This document shows, piece after piece, positions 9,322-18,378 of a DNA stretch of 64,000 nt. The notes under the pieces were generated by a model, which was not told the DNA's origin, did not search any database, and saw only the letters and a list, made by a program, of their open reading frames with translations. A program made the translations under genes and the position numbers. Origin of the DNA: Seohaeicola saemankumensis (GTDB lineage Bacteria > Pseudomonadota > Alphaproteobacteria > Rhodobacterales > Rhodobacteraceae); assembly GCF_021021435.1 (NCBI RefSeq), contig NZ_JAINWI010000010.1, positions 186,001 through 250,000 of the forward strand, written 5' to 3'. Position 1 is the first letter of the stretch. Each line of letters starts with the position of its first letter.

Positions 9322-10295
9322 CCGCATTACTGAGCATGCAGGATGTGGCACGCACCTATGTCAGCCGCAAAGGATTACTTGGCAAGCGCAGCCTTGTGCG
9401 CGCGGTGGACGGGATCAGCCTTGAGGTGACGGCTGGCGAGACCTTGGGCATTGTCGGCGAATCCGGTTCCGGCAAATCCACCCTTGGCCGTATGGCGCTG
9501 GGGCTGGAGCCACCGGATGAGGGATCTGTCAACTTCGACAGCGGGCCGATGCCGGCCTATGGCACCCCTGTTTGGCGAAGTTTGCGCCGCCGGATGCAGA
9601 TGGTGTTTCAGGACCCGCTTGGCGCGCTGGACCGGCGTTTGCTGGTGCTGGACCAGATCATCGAACCGCTGGCGATCCACGGCAGTGACGGGGATCACCA
9701 TCAGGCAGGACAGGACGCGCTGACAGCCGTGGGCCTGTCCGCCGATCACGGTCAACGCTATCCGCACGAACTGTCGGGCGGGCAACGCCAAAGGGTCGTG
9801 ATCGCACGCGCGCTGATCACCAATCCTGATCTGCTGGTCTGTGACGAGCCGGTCTCGGCGCTGGATGTGTCGATTCAGGCGCAGGTGGTGAACCTGCTGA
9901 TTGATCTGCAACGCCGTCGCGGACTTGGGATGATGTTCATCAGCCATGACCTGCGTGTCGTGCGCCAGATCAGCACACGTATCGCGGTGATTTATCTGGG
10001 CCGTATCATCGAACAGGCCCCTGCAACCATCCTGTTCCAGAACGCGCGTCACCCCTATACCCGGGCACTTGTGTCCGCAGCCCCCGCCCCCGGACCACGC
10101 CGGACCGAGCGGGTCATCTTGACGGGCGAGCCGCCCAACCCCGCCGCCCGCCCGTCGGGTTGCGCCTTTCATCCGCGTTGTCCCGTGGCGGTGGCGCGAT
10201 GCAGGACCGACATTCCCGCCTTTGCACAAGTCGGCGCGGATCACGGCGCTGCCTGTCATCTGTTATCCCCAGCCGCGAAGGTCGCCGCCCGATGA
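9318..10295 (+). CDS. Opp/Dpp-type ABC importer, second ATPase (DppF-like)
   Basis: A 325-residue partner ATPase. Walker A GESGSGKS is at residues 47-54, the signature is LSGGQRQR, Walker B is [12 protein letters not shown], and the C-terminal [15 protein letters not shown] motif is the usual OppF/DppF ending. GTG is the start codon, embedded in the TGA stop of the preceding ATPase (GTGA). The stop in turn overlaps the ATG of the first permease (ATGA), so the set is translated as a coupled chain. Confidence 0.93.
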   Translation: MTALLSMQDVARTYVSRKGLLGKRSLVRAVDGISLEVTAGETLGIVGESGSGKSTLGRMALGLEPPDEGSVNFDSGPMPAYGTPVWRSLRRRMQMVFQDPLGALDRRLLVLDQIIEPLAIHGSDGDHHQAGQDALTAVGLSADHGQRYPHELSGGQRQRVVIARALITNPDLLVCDEPVSALDVSIQAQVVNLLIDLQRRRGLGMMFISHDLRVVRQISTRIAVIYLGRIIEQAPATILFQNARHPYTRALVSAAPAPGPRRTERVILTGEPPNPAARPSGCAFHPRCPVAVARCRTDIPAFAQVGADHGAACHLLSPAAKVAAR

Positions 10296-11224
10296 TCCCT
10301 TTCATTCTGACGCGCCTCTTGCGCGCGCTGATCACCATTGCTCTCGTCGTGACCTTCGCCTTTGTCGTGCTGCGTCTGTCGGGCGATCCGGCCACGATCA
10401 TTCTGGGACCCGAAGCGCCGCCCGAGGCGATCGAGGCATTCCGCAAAAGCTGGGGTCTCGATCAGCCGGTGCTGGTGCAATATCTGCAATATTTTGCGGC
10501 CATCTTTCAGGGCGATCTGGGCATGTCGATGCGCGACGGTCGTCCCGCCTTCGAACTGGTGGTCGAGCGTATTCCCGCAACACTAGCCCTGACCCTGCCC
10601 GCGCTCATGCTGAAATTGGCCCTTGGCCTGCCTGCTGGTGTCTATGCCGCGCTGCATCAGGGCACAGCCTTTGACCGCTCTGTCATGGTGGCGGCGGTAT
10701 TCGGCTTTGCCATTCCCAGCTTCGTTCTGGCCCTCGGGCTGGTGCTGGTTTTTGCAGTCAATCTGGGCTGGCTGCCATCGGGCGGGCGCGACACGGTCTG
10801 GCATGCGGTCCTGCCGATCATCACGCTGGGCGCAGGCGGGGCGGCGGCCCTCGCGCGGTTTACCCGCTCGGCCATGCTAGAGGTGCTGGGGCGGCCTTAT
10901 ATCCGCACCGCATCGGCCAAGGGCCTGTTATGGGCTGTTGTCGTGCGGGGCCATGCCTTGCCCAATGCCGCGATCCCGACTGTCACACTGATCGGCTTTC
11001 TGGTGGGCAGCCTGATCGCCGGGGCCGTGGTCGTGGAAAGCGTCTTCTCGTGGCCCGGCGTCGGGCGGTTGCTGGTCGTGGCTGTCGCCAACCGTGATCT
11101 GGCTGTGGTGCAATGTATCCTGCTCTTGGTGGCGACAACGATGGTCACCTCGAACCTGATCGTCGATTTCCTCTATGGCGCCTTGGATCCGCGTTTGCGG
11201 CAGGGCGCCCGGGCTGCCGCGTGA
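10292..11224 (+). CDS. Opp/Dpp-type ABC importer, first permease (DppB-like)
   Basis: A 310-residue inner-membrane permease with about six helices. It opens with the typical first helix (LLRALITIALVVTFAFVVLRLSG), has the conserved GDPA-like segment and the DQP...QYLQYFAAIFQGDLGMS region of DppB-like proteins, and the EAA-type loop at TASAKGLLWAVVVRGHALPNA. I use ATG 10292, which overlaps the stop of the second ATPase gene; the longer frame to 10160 would lie inside that gene. Confidence 0.92.
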   Translation: MIPFILTRLLRALITIALVVTFAFVVLRLSGDPATIILGPEAPPEAIEAFRKSWGLDQPVLVQYLQYFAAIFQGDLGMSMRDGRPAFELVVERIPATLALTLPALMLKLALGLPAGVYAALHQGTAFDRSVMVAAVFGFAIPSFVLALGLVLVFAVNLGWLPSGGRDTVWHAVLPIITLGAGGAAALARFTRSAMLEVLGRPYIRTASAKGLLWAVVVRGHALPNAAIPTVTLIGFLVGSLIAGAVVVESVFSWPGVGRLLVVAVANRDLAVVQCILLLVATTMVTSNLIVDFLYGALDPRLRQGARAAA

Positions 11225-11243
11225 TCCGCATGAAAGGGACGAC

Positions 11244-12116
11244 ATGAGCATTTTCGACACATCCGCAAATCCGCCGATCCGCGCAAGGCACATCCTGCGC
11301 TGGCCCGACATGCCGTGGTATGTGACGCTGGCGACAGTATGGCTGCTTTTGGTGCTGGCCGTGGCGCTACTGGCCGATGTGATAACGCCCCATGTCTTTA
11401 CGGCGATGGATCTGAACTACCGGCTTGTCCCGCCTTTCCAGACCCTTGCGCATCCGCTGGGCACGGACGAGTTGGGCCGTGATGTTCTGTCGCGGCTGAT
11501 CGTGTCGATCCGTGTCTCCTTGCTGATCGCCTTCGGGGCAACTGTCATCTCGGCGGTGCTGGGCACGACGCTTGGCTTTCTAGCGGCGCATTTTCGCGGC
11601 ATCGTGGAACAGGCGGTGCTGATGCTGGCTGATTTTCAGGCGGCTTTGCCTTTCTTGATCCTTGCTTTGTCCGTGCTTGCCTTTTTCGGCAACTCGCTGC
11701 CGCTGCTGATCGGATTAATGGGTCTTTATGGCTGGGAACGGTATGCTCGTATCGCCCGCGGCCTTGCGATTTCAGCCAGCGCGCAGGGCTATGCCACGGC
11801 TATCACGCAATTGGGTGCCAAACCCATCCGCGTCTATCTGCGCCATATCCTGCCCAATATCGCCTCGACCCTGATCGTGTCGATGACGCTAATCTTCCCC
11901 GAGGTGATTCTGCTGGAATCCGGCCTGTCCTTTCTGGGGCTGGGTGTGCAGCCCCCGATGACCAGTCTTGGCAATATGGTCGGATACGGGCGCGAGTATA
12001 TCACCCGCGCCTCGTGGATCATGCTGACGCCTGCCACGTTGATCGTGCTGACAACACTGGCCGTTTCATTGCTGGGCGACTGGTTGCGCGACAAACTGGA
12101 TCCGACGCTGGACTGA
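11244..12116 (+). CDS. Opp/Dpp-type ABC importer, second permease (DppC-like)
   Basis: A 290-residue inner-membrane permease. The N-terminal helix is at residues 28-48, followed by HPLGTDELGRDVLSRLI, which is diagnostic for DppC/OppC. The EAA loop is YATAITQLGAKPIRVYLRHILPN. Start ATG 11244 has AAAGGGACGAC in front. It completes the importer, and a 99-base gap then leads to the CoA-ligase gene on the same strand. Confidence 0.93.
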   Translation: MSIFDTSANPPIRARHILRWPDMPWYVTLATVWLLLVLAVALLADVITPHVFTAMDLNYRLVPPFQTLAHPLGTDELGRDVLSRLIVSIRVSLLIAFGATVISAVLGTTLGFLAAHFRGIVEQAVLMLADFQAALPFLILALSVLAFFGNSLPLLIGLMGLYGWERYARIARGLAISASAQGYATAITQLGAKPIRVYLRHILPNIASTLIVSMTLIFPEVILLESGLSFLGLGVQPPMTSLGNMVGYGREYITRASWIMLTPATLIVLTTLAVSLLGDWLRDKLDPTLD

Positions 12117-12215
12117 TCGGACTGGCCGTTTCAAGACAAAAAGCGTGCCATGCATTTCGGCATGGAATACGTCCTGATCTGCTGGCATCATCCCCGCCAA
12201 CAGGGGAGGAACAGC

Positions 12216-13733
12216 ATGAACATAGCCCATTGGCTGGAGCGCAGCGCGCAGCAGTTCGCCGCAACGCCCGCGCTTTTCCACGGGGATCACTGCGTTGCGG
12301 ATTACGCGGGTTTTGCTAGCCGCGCGGCAGCATTGGCCTGTGCGTTGACGCGGCAAGGTATCGGCCCCGGTGACCGCGTGGCGATCTTCATGAAGAACAC
12401 CCCCGACTACCTGATTGTGCTGTTTGGTATCTGGTATGCAGGGGCAGTAGCTGTGCCGATCAACGCGAAACTGCACGGCAAGGAAGCCGCTTGGATCATT
12501 GACGACAGCGGCGCGCGTCTGGCTTTTGTCACGCCGGACTGCGGCACGGCACTGGCTGATGCCTCTGATGTCGCCCGCATGGATGTTTCGTCTTCGGGTT
12601 ACGCCGCCATGATCCAAGGCGCAGGCCTTCCCCCGCTGTCGCGCGGGCCGGACGATATGGCGTGGCTGTTTTATACATCGGGCACAACCGGACGGCCCAA
12701 GGGGGTGCAGATCACCCACGGCATGCTTGCCACGGTGTCGCTATGCTATCCCGTCGACGTAGACTCTGTGGCCCAAACCGACGCGGCCTTCTATGCAGCC
12801 CCGATGAGCCACGGCGCAGGGCTTTATGCGCCGGTCCATATTCGCATGGGTGCGCGCCATATTTGCCCCACCTCGGACGGTTTCGATCCCGCCCAGGTTC
12901 TGGAGGTCGCAAGCCATCAAGGGCCGCTGTCGATGTTTCTAGCCCCGACGATGGTGCGCCGCCTTGTCGATGCAGCCAAGCAAATCGGGGCGGATGGCGC
13001 AGGGATCAAGACCATCGTTTATGGAGGCGGGCCGATGTACCGCGCGGATATCGAGGACGCGGTGCAGGTTCTGGGGCCTCGTTTCGTGCAGATTTACGGG
13101 CAAGGCGAATGTCCGATGGCGATTTCCGCTCTGTCGCGGCACGAGGTCGCAGATCGCAGCCATTCCCGCTGGCGTGAAAGGCTGGTCTCGGTCGGGCGCG
13201 CGCAATCGGCTGTCGAGATCGCGATTGGCGATGCCGACGGCCATCCCCTGCCCGCAGGCCAGATGGGCGAAATCATGGTGCGCGGCGCGCCGGTCATGCC
13301 GGGTTACTGGCGAAACCCCGAGGCCACGGCCAAGACCATCCGGGATGGCTGGCTGATGACAGGTGATATGGGGCAGTTGGACGCCGAGGGATATCTGACA
13401 CTGCAGGACCGCTCAAAGGATGTGATCATCTCGGGCGGCACGAACATCTATCCGCGCGAGATCGAGGATGTTCTACTGACACATCCCATGGTGCATGAAT
13501 GCGCCGTGGTCGGTCGCCCGAGCGCCGAATGGGGCGAGGATATCGTGGCTTTCATCGTATTGCAAAAGGACGCCCGCACGGATGAGAAAGAGATGGATGC
13601 GCTGATCCTGTCGGAACTCGCACGTTTCAAGCGGCCCAAGCAGTACAGGTTCGTGCCGGACCTGCCCAAGAACAACTATGGCAAGGTTCTGAAAACTGAC
13701 CTGCGCCGCATGCTGACCAAGGATACAGAATGA
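12216..13733 (+). CDS. Class I adenylate-forming acid:CoA ligase
   Basis: A 505-residue ANL-superfamily ligase that activates a carboxylic acid as acyl-AMP and then acyl-CoA. The P-loop-like motif FYTSGTTGRPKG, the YGQGE segment (A5-like), the TGDMG motif, the hinge DRSKDVIISGGTNIYPREIE and the C-terminal catalytic Lys region PKNNYGKVLK are all present. The ATG at 12216 is preceded by GGGGAGGAACAGC. It follows a complete importer and overlaps an SDR dehydrogenase gene by four bases, so it probably activates the imported substrate or a breakdown product. The acid specificity is unknown. Confidence 0.9.
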   Translation: MNIAHWLERSAQQFAATPALFHGDHCVADYAGFASRAAALACALTRQGIGPGDRVAIFMKNTPDYLIVLFGIWYAGAVAVPINAKLHGKEAAWIIDDSGARLAFVTPDCGTALADASDVARMDVSSSGYAAMIQGAGLPPLSRGPDDMAWLFYTSGTTGRPKGVQITHGMLATVSLCYPVDVDSVAQTDAAFYAAPMSHGAGLYAPVHIRMGARHICPTSDGFDPAQVLEVASHQGPLSMFLAPTMVRRLVDAAKQIGADGAGIKTIVYGGGPMYRADIEDAVQVLGPRFVQIYGQGECPMAISALSRHEVADRSHSRWRERLVSVGRAQSAVEIAIGDADGHPLPAGQMGEIMVRGAPVMPGYWRNPEATAKTIRDGWLMTGDMGQLDAEGYLTLQDRSKDVIISGGTNIYPREIEDVLLTHPMVHECAVVGRPSAEWGEDIVAFIVLQKDARTDEKEMDALILSELARFKRPKQYRFVPDLPKNNYGKVLKTDLRRMLTKDTE

Positions 13734-14533
13734 CCGATCTGACAGGCAAGGCCGCCCTTGTGACAGGTTCGGTTCAGGGGATCGGCTTCGAGATTGCCAA
13801 GGCGCTGGCCATGGCGGGGGCCAGCATTGCGGTGCACGGATTGGCCGATGCGGCACAGGCGCGGGAAGCCTGTGAAGCCCTGAAAGCCGCAGGCGCGCCA
13901 GAGGCACGGTTTTTCGGGCATGACCTGTCCGATCCGCAGGCGGCCGGCGATCTGGTCAAACAGGTCGCAGCATGGACACCAATCGACATTCTGGTGAACA
14001 ACGCGGGCATTCAGCAGACGGCACCGTTGGCCGACATGGATATCAAGGTGTTCCAGCGTATCGTGACGATCAACCTGACCGCTGCTTTTGCCACGATGCA
14101 GGCGGCCATGCCCGCGATGGCCGAACGCGGCTATGGGCGAGTGATCAATATCGCCTCGGTCCACGGGCTGGTCGCTTCGGTGAACAAGGCGCCCTATGTC
14201 GCGTCCAAGTTCGGGCTGGTGGGCATGTCGCGCGTGGCGGCACTTGAATATGCAACGGTCGGAACCCGTGCGAGCGGTGGCGTCACCGTCAATTGCATCT
14301 GCCCCGGCTGGACGGAAACGTCCATTCTGGATCCGCAAATCAATGCCCGCGCTGCGGATCATGACGGTGACCGCGCGGCAGCAATTGCCGATCTGCTGTC
14401 AGAAAAACAACCCTCGCGCCGCATGTCCGATCCCGCTGAAATCGGCGCGCTGGCGCTTTGGCTTTGCGATCCGGTCGCACATAACCTGACAGGCACAGCA
14501 ATCCCCGTGGATGGCGGGTGGACCGCGCAGTAG
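13730..14533 (+). CDS. Short-chain dehydrogenase, 3-hydroxybutyrate-dehydrogenase-like
   Basis: A 267-residue classical SDR. The cofactor motif is TGSVQGIG, the structural NNAGI motif is present, and the catalytic Ser-Tyr-Lys set is in IASVHGLVASVNKAPYVASKFG. The overall pattern, including the HGLVAS and NCICPGW segments, resembles D-3-hydroxybutyrate dehydrogenases. ATG overlaps the ligase stop (ATGA), making it the seventh and last gene of the importer unit. It may oxidise a 3-hydroxy acid taken up by the transporter; the true substrate is an inference. Confidence 0.87.
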   Translation: MTDLTGKAALVTGSVQGIGFEIAKALAMAGASIAVHGLADAAQAREACEALKAAGAPEARFFGHDLSDPQAAGDLVKQVAAWTPIDILVNNAGIQQTAPLADMDIKVFQRIVTINLTAAFATMQAAMPAMAERGYGRVINIASVHGLVASVNKAPYVASKFGLVGMSRVAALEYATVGTRASGGVTVNCICPGWTETSILDPQINARAADHDGDRAAAIADLLSEKQPSRRMSDPAEIGALALWLCDPVAHNLTGTAIPVDGGWTAQ

Positions 14534-14566
14534 CGCTTCGGACAGACTACGCACCTGCCGACCGGC

Positions 14567-14641
14567 CTACCGCAAGCCGAAATAGCTCAGGATAAAGAGA
14601 ACAATGACGATGAGGCCGACAAGGTAAATAATCTGGTTCAT
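14567..14641 (-). CDS. 24-residue single-helix membrane microprotein
   Basis: The product is 24 residues. It starts MNQIIYLVGL, is one unbroken hydrophobic helix, and ends SYFGLR. A longer in-frame reading upstream to 14773 has non-hydrophobic, low-quality sequence, so I keep the ATG at 14641. The Shine-Dalgarno is weak (AGGAAAG, 12 bases off). I recall near-identical short ORFs in other Rhodobacteraceae, which is the main reason to call it. No function is known. Confidence 0.55.
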   Translation of the reverse strand: MNQIIYLVGLIVIVLFILSYFGLR

Positions 14642-14976
14642 TTTGGTCACACACTTTCCTGCACGGCCTAGACCCGCGCCTTGATGTTGATTCTGCCCCG
14701 CAGCCAAGCTGATCTGCGGCGAATTAGGAAGACAGTCGGCGCGTTGCATCCTTTCTGTCTGTCGATCACACACCCAACGCGCGCCTCACGGTTTGCGTTC
14801 CATCCCGCAAGGGAATTGTTGCTGCGGTGCACTGTTCGGAGTTGGAGGATTGGTGGCCTGCACAAAATGATGCTTGGGGCGTGCACAGATCTGGCGCGTC
14901 GCGGTCGCAGATGCGGAACCGATGGCGCTATCGGCGCGTTTGTTGTGCGACGGCAAACGGAAACAGGAAAACGCAC
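14642..14976. other. 335-base intergenic stretch without a gene
   Basis: This divergent gap separates the 24-residue ORF (minus strand) from the DUF3185 gene (plus strand). Short frames in it lack a Shine-Dalgarno and look non-coding. I see no tRNA, no strong terminator and no obvious operator. It presumably carries two promoters. Confidence 0.6.
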
Positions 14977-15180
14977 ATGTCCCAGTCGAAAACCATCGGC
15001 CTCGTTGTTTTGGCAATCGGCAGCATATTGCTGTTTTTCGCGTGGCGCGCGTCGCAGGCACCAGTTGACCAGATTTCGGAGGCTCTGACAGGGCGCTTTA
15101 CAGAGAATACGATGCTCTATCTGGTCAGCGGTCTGATCGGGATTGTTGCTGGCATCGCTTTGTTGCTGCGCGGCCGGTAA
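14977..15180 (+). CDS. DUF3185-type two-helix membrane protein
   Basis: A 67-residue protein with two hydrophobic helices, about residues 7-23 (IGLVVLAIGSILLFFAW) and 44-63, joined by a polar segment with VDQISEALTGRFTENT. This arrangement fits DUF3185. The ATG at 14977 has AGGAAA seven bases upstream. A convergent terminator follows the gene. No function is established for the family. Confidence 0.75.
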   Translation: MSQSKTIGLVVLAIGSILLFFAWRASQAPVDQISEALTGRFTENTMLYLVSGLIGIVAGIALLLRGR

Positions 15181-15230
15181 GCAGAAATTGCCTGTCTTAT
15201 TAAGGGGCAGGACTGTTGGCCCTGTCCGGC

Positions 15231-15257
15231 AAGGCGCGTTGCACCGCGACGCGCCTT
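15231..15257. terminator. Bidirectional hairpin between DUF3185 and rpiA
   Basis: A perfect nine-base stem AAGGCGCGT / ACGCGCCTT encloses a nine-base loop between two convergent genes. The stem ends in TT followed by TG, so the T-tract is short; on the other strand the flank is CCGGAC. It could end transcription on the plus strand. Confidence 0.6.
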
Positions 15258-15264
15258 TGCTGTT

Positions 15265-16053
15265 CTAATCCGCCAAATCGGTGAACAGATTATCGTTTTC
15301 AACGAAATCCAGACGGTCCTGTTCGATCGTGCCCTGATTGATATCGCGGGTTTCCACGCGCCCGTCGCCGTAGCCGACGATGACAACATCGCAGATGTCG
15401 ATGAACAACCCGTTCTCCACAACGCCCGGAACCTGATTGAGAACCATCGCCAGTTGCCGCGCATTACCGATGCGGTTGAGATGCAGATCAAGGATGTGGT
15501 TGCCTTCGTCGGTGATGAATGGCCGGTCTCCGTTCATCCGCAGGGTCACATCGCGGCCCAGCACATCCATCGAGATCAGCATTTCCTCGACCAATGCCCG
15601 TGTGGTCTGCCAGCCGAAGGGAATCACCTCGATGGGCAGAGGGAAAGCGCCCAGCGCCTCGACTTCTTTACCCACGTCGGCGATTACGATCATCTGGTCC
15701 GATGCTGTCGCCACGATCTTTTCCTGCAGTAATGCGCCGCCGCCGCCTTTGATCAGGTTCAGATCACCGTCGAATTCATCCGCACCGTCGATTGTCAGGT
15801 CCAGCCATTTGGCCTCGTCCAGACTGATCACTTCGATGCCCACATCACGGGCAAGGGCTGCTGTGCGTGTCGATGTCGGCACACCTTTGATTTTCAACCC
15901 GTCTTCGCGCACCAACTCGCCCAGACAGCGCACCATCCATGCCGCTGTCGATCCGGTGCCAAGTCCGACACGCATCCCGTTTTCGACAAAATCGACCGCC
16001 CGTTTGGCGGCAACGAATTTCGCCTTGTCGATGGGTGACAATTCTCCGGGCAT
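15265..16053 (-). CDS. rpiA: Ribose-5-phosphate isomerase A
   Basis: This enzyme interconverts ribose 5-phosphate and ribulose 5-phosphate in the pentose phosphate pathway. The 262-residue protein contains VGLGTGSTAAWMV (phosphate-binding loop), TIDGADEFD with the catalytic Asp, and KGGGGALLQEKIVA. It lies alone on the minus strand with its own 147-base upstream region shared with the divergent GST gene. Confidence 0.96.
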   Translation of the reverse strand: MPGELSPIDKAKFVAAKRAVDFVENGMRVGLGTGSTAAWMVRCLGELVREDGLKIKGVPTSTRTAALARDVGIEVISLDEAKWLDLTIDGADEFDGDLNLIKGGGGALLQEKIVATASDQMIVIADVGKEVEALGAFPLPIEVIPFGWQTTRALVEEMLISMDVLGRDVTLRMNGDRPFITDEGNHILDLHLNRIGNARQLAMVLNQVPGVVENGLFIDICDVVIVGYGDGRVETRDINQGTIEQDRLDFVENDNLFTDLAD

Positions 16054-16200
16054 GGCAGCGACTCCGTTCTGAGGGTTGCCCGCTTATAGGAAAGAAGCCC
16101 CGCCAGTGCGAGAGGGCAATCGCGTCGAATTGCGCGAAAGCTGCGGCACAGGTCGCTTTCCAATGATGCAGTCGCACAAAAATGACGTCAGATTGGGCGG

Positions 16201-16890
16201 ATGACACAGAGATACCGCCTGCATTACGCGCCCGATAACGCCTCGCTGATCGTCCGGCTGACGCTGGAGGAAATGGGCCTGCCTTATGATGCGGTGCTGG
16301 TGGATCGCAGCGCCAGCGCCCAGAAAAGCGCGCCCTATCTCGCGCTGAACCCGCATGGCCGTATTCCGGTGCTGGAAACGCCCGACGGGGCGATTTTCGA
16401 GACCGGCGCGATTCAGCTCTGGCTCGCCGACAGACACGCCGCGATGATTCCCGCCCTCGCGCATCCCGACAGGGGGGACGCGCTGAAATGGCTGTTCTTT
16501 CTGTCCAACACGCTGCATGCCGAACTCAGGATGCTGTTCTATCCCGAACTTTATACCGGCCCCGACCTGACGCATCATGCCGCCTTGCGACGCGGTTTGC
16601 GTGCGTCACTGGCCGCCCATCTGGAACGGCTTGATGCCGTGGCGGGCGCGGGTCATGCATGGTTCAACGGCGACAATGTTTCGGTGCTGGATCTCTACCT
16701 TGTGGCCTGCCTGCGCTGGATCGCCCTTTATCCCCGTGATACGGCTGGCTGGTGGGACCGCAAGGCGGCTCTGCATCTGGACGCCCTCTGCGCGCGGATC
16801 GAGGCGCGGCCTGCCGCTGCCCGATGTGCCCGTGCCGAAGGGTTGGGAGAGCGGCCTTTCACAGCACCGGATTATCCCAACCCTCCCTAA
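16201..16890 (+). CDS. Glutathione S-transferase family protein
   Basis: A 229-residue GST with a thioredoxin-like N-terminal domain (YRLHYAPDNASLIVRLTLEEMG, then NPHGRIPVLETPDGAIFETGAI, which holds the cis-Pro and the Glu-Thr/Ser glutathione site) and an all-helical C-terminal domain. The substrate is unknown. The serine deaminase gene starts 14 bases after its stop, so the two are likely co-transcribed. Confidence 0.88.
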   Translation: MTQRYRLHYAPDNASLIVRLTLEEMGLPYDAVLVDRSASAQKSAPYLALNPHGRIPVLETPDGAIFETGAIQLWLADRHAAMIPALAHPDRGDALKWLFFLSNTLHAELRMLFYPELYTGPDLTHHAALRRGLRASLAAHLERLDAVAGAGHAWFNGDNVSVLDLYLVACLRWIALYPRDTAGWWDRKAALHLDALCARIEARPAAARCARAEGLGERPFTAPDYPNPP

Positions 16891-16904
16891 GGAAGTGCCG
16901 TCTG

Positions 16905-18278
16905 ATGTTTCTGTCTGTCTTCGAGATGTTCAAGGTCGGCATCGGCCCCTCGTCCTCGCACACGATGGGCCCGATGGTGGCTGCCGCGCGGTTTCTGGAC
17001 CTGCTGCGCGCCCAGCCTTTCACTGCGCATGGGGTACGCGCCTCCCTCCACGGGTCTTTGGCCTTTACCGGCGTGGGACATGCCACCGACCGCGCCACCA
17101 TTCTGGGGCTGGCGGGGCTACGCCCCGAAACCTACGACCATGCACGCGCCGAGGCGGTGATGGTCAGCATCCGCGACACCAAGACGATCGAGGTTGATGG
17201 CCTGCCGTCCCTGCATTTCGATCCGCTGGCCGATCTGGTCTTCGATTTCGGCTCCGCCCTGCCTGGACACGCTAACGGGATGAAGCTGATGGCGACCGAC
17301 AAACAGGGCGACGTGATCCTGCGCGAGACCTATTATTCCATCGGCGGCGGTTTCGTAATGACCGAATCCGAACTGGCCGCTGGCAAGAATACAGACAATG
17401 GCGCGCCCGTGCCCTATCCGTTCAAATCGGCGGATGAGATGCTGGAAATGACCAAGACATCAGGCAAGAGCATCGCCGAGATGAAGCGCGCCAACGAACT
17501 GTCACGCCGCCCGCGCTCCGAACTGGATCAGGGTGTCAAACGCATCTGGCAGGTAATGAATGACTGCATAAACCGAGGGCTGGAGCATGACGGCATCCTA
17601 CCCGGCGGGTTGAATGTGCGCCGACGCGCGCGCGGCATCCATCAGGCTTTGCTGGCCGAACGGGGCCTGAATCTGACAGCCCCCCATGTCATCAACGACT
17701 GGATGAGCACCTATGCGATGGCCGTGAACGAGGAGAACGCGGCAGGCGGGCAGGTTGTGACCGCGCCCACAAACGGGGCGGCAGGTGTGATGCCCGCCGT
17801 GATCCGCTACTGGCTGGACCATGTGCCGGGGGCGAACCCATCGCGGGTGGGCGAGTTTCTGTTGACCGCCGCCGCCATCGGAGGGCTGGTGAAATACAAC
17901 GCCTCAATCTCGGGCGCGGAAGCAGGGTGTCAAGCCGAGGTTGGCAGCGCCGCCGCCATGGCCGCAGCGGGGCTTTGCGCCGTGCTGGGGGGCACGCCGG
18001 AGCAGATCGAGAATGCCGCCGAGATCGCGCTGGAGCATCATCTGGGCATGACCTGCGATCCCGTTAAAGGGCTGGTGCAGGTGCCCTGCATCGAGCGCAA
18101 CGGGCTGGGCGCGATCAAGGCGGTATCCGCCGCATCGCTGGCGATGCGCGGCGACGGGCAACATCTGGTGTCGCTGGATGTCTGTATCGAGACAATGCGC
18201 CAAACTGGGGTCGATATGAGCGAGAAGTATAAGGAAACATCTCTGGGCGGGCTGGCGGTGAATGTGCCCAACTGCTGA
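16905..18278 (+). CDS. sdaA: L-serine ammonia-lyase, iron-sulfur type, single chain
   Basis: This enzyme deaminates L-serine to pyruvate using a [4Fe-4S] cluster. The 457-residue chain contains the N-terminal beta domain ([16 protein letters not shown]) and the catalytic alpha domain with cluster cysteines in [13 protein letters not shown] and [15 protein letters not shown] start at ATG 16905 with AAGGAAG upstream; the longer frame from 16752 lies in the GST gene. A copy of the dispersed repeat lies 25 bases after the stop. Confidence 0.95.
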   Translation: MFLSVFEMFKVGIGPSSSHTMGPMVAAARFLDLLRAQPFTAHGVRASLHGSLAFTGVGHATDRATILGLAGLRPETYDHARAEAVMVSIRDTKTIEVDGLPSLHFDPLADLVFDFGSALPGHANGMKLMATDKQGDVILRETYYSIGGGFVMTESELAAGKNTDNGAPVPYPFKSADEMLEMTKTSGKSIAEMKRANELSRRPRSELDQGVKRIWQVMNDCINRGLEHDGILPGGLNVRRRARGIHQALLAERGLNLTAPHVINDWMSTYAMAVNEENAAGGQVVTAPTNGAAGVMPAVIRYWLDHVPGANPSRVGEFLLTAAAIGGLVKYNASISGAEAGCQAEVGSAAAMAAAGLCAVLGGTPEQIENAAEIALEHHLGMTCDPVKGLVQVPCIERNGLGAIKAVSAASLAMRGDGQHLVSLDVCIETMRQTGVDMSEKYKETSLGGLAVNVPNC

Positions 18279-18302
18279 TCCCCGCAGCGAGGTCCGGAGT
18301 TC

Positions 18303-18326
18303 GAGTATTTTTTGGCAAGGTGAAAG
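18303..18326 (+). repeat. Dispersed intergenic repeat, copy 1
   Basis: The core GAGTATTTTTTGGCAAGGTGAAAG lies 25 bases after the sdaA stop on the same strand, shown here as GAGTATTTTTT then GGCAAGGTGAAAG. It matches the copies at 32299, 37723, 39074 and 62103 at the TATTT and GCAAG..GAAA positions. Confidence 0.6.
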
Positions 18327-18378
18327 CCGCGTCGCATTTGGAATGGCGGGCGAGCGCGGGCCGCGCTAATGCCGTGGC

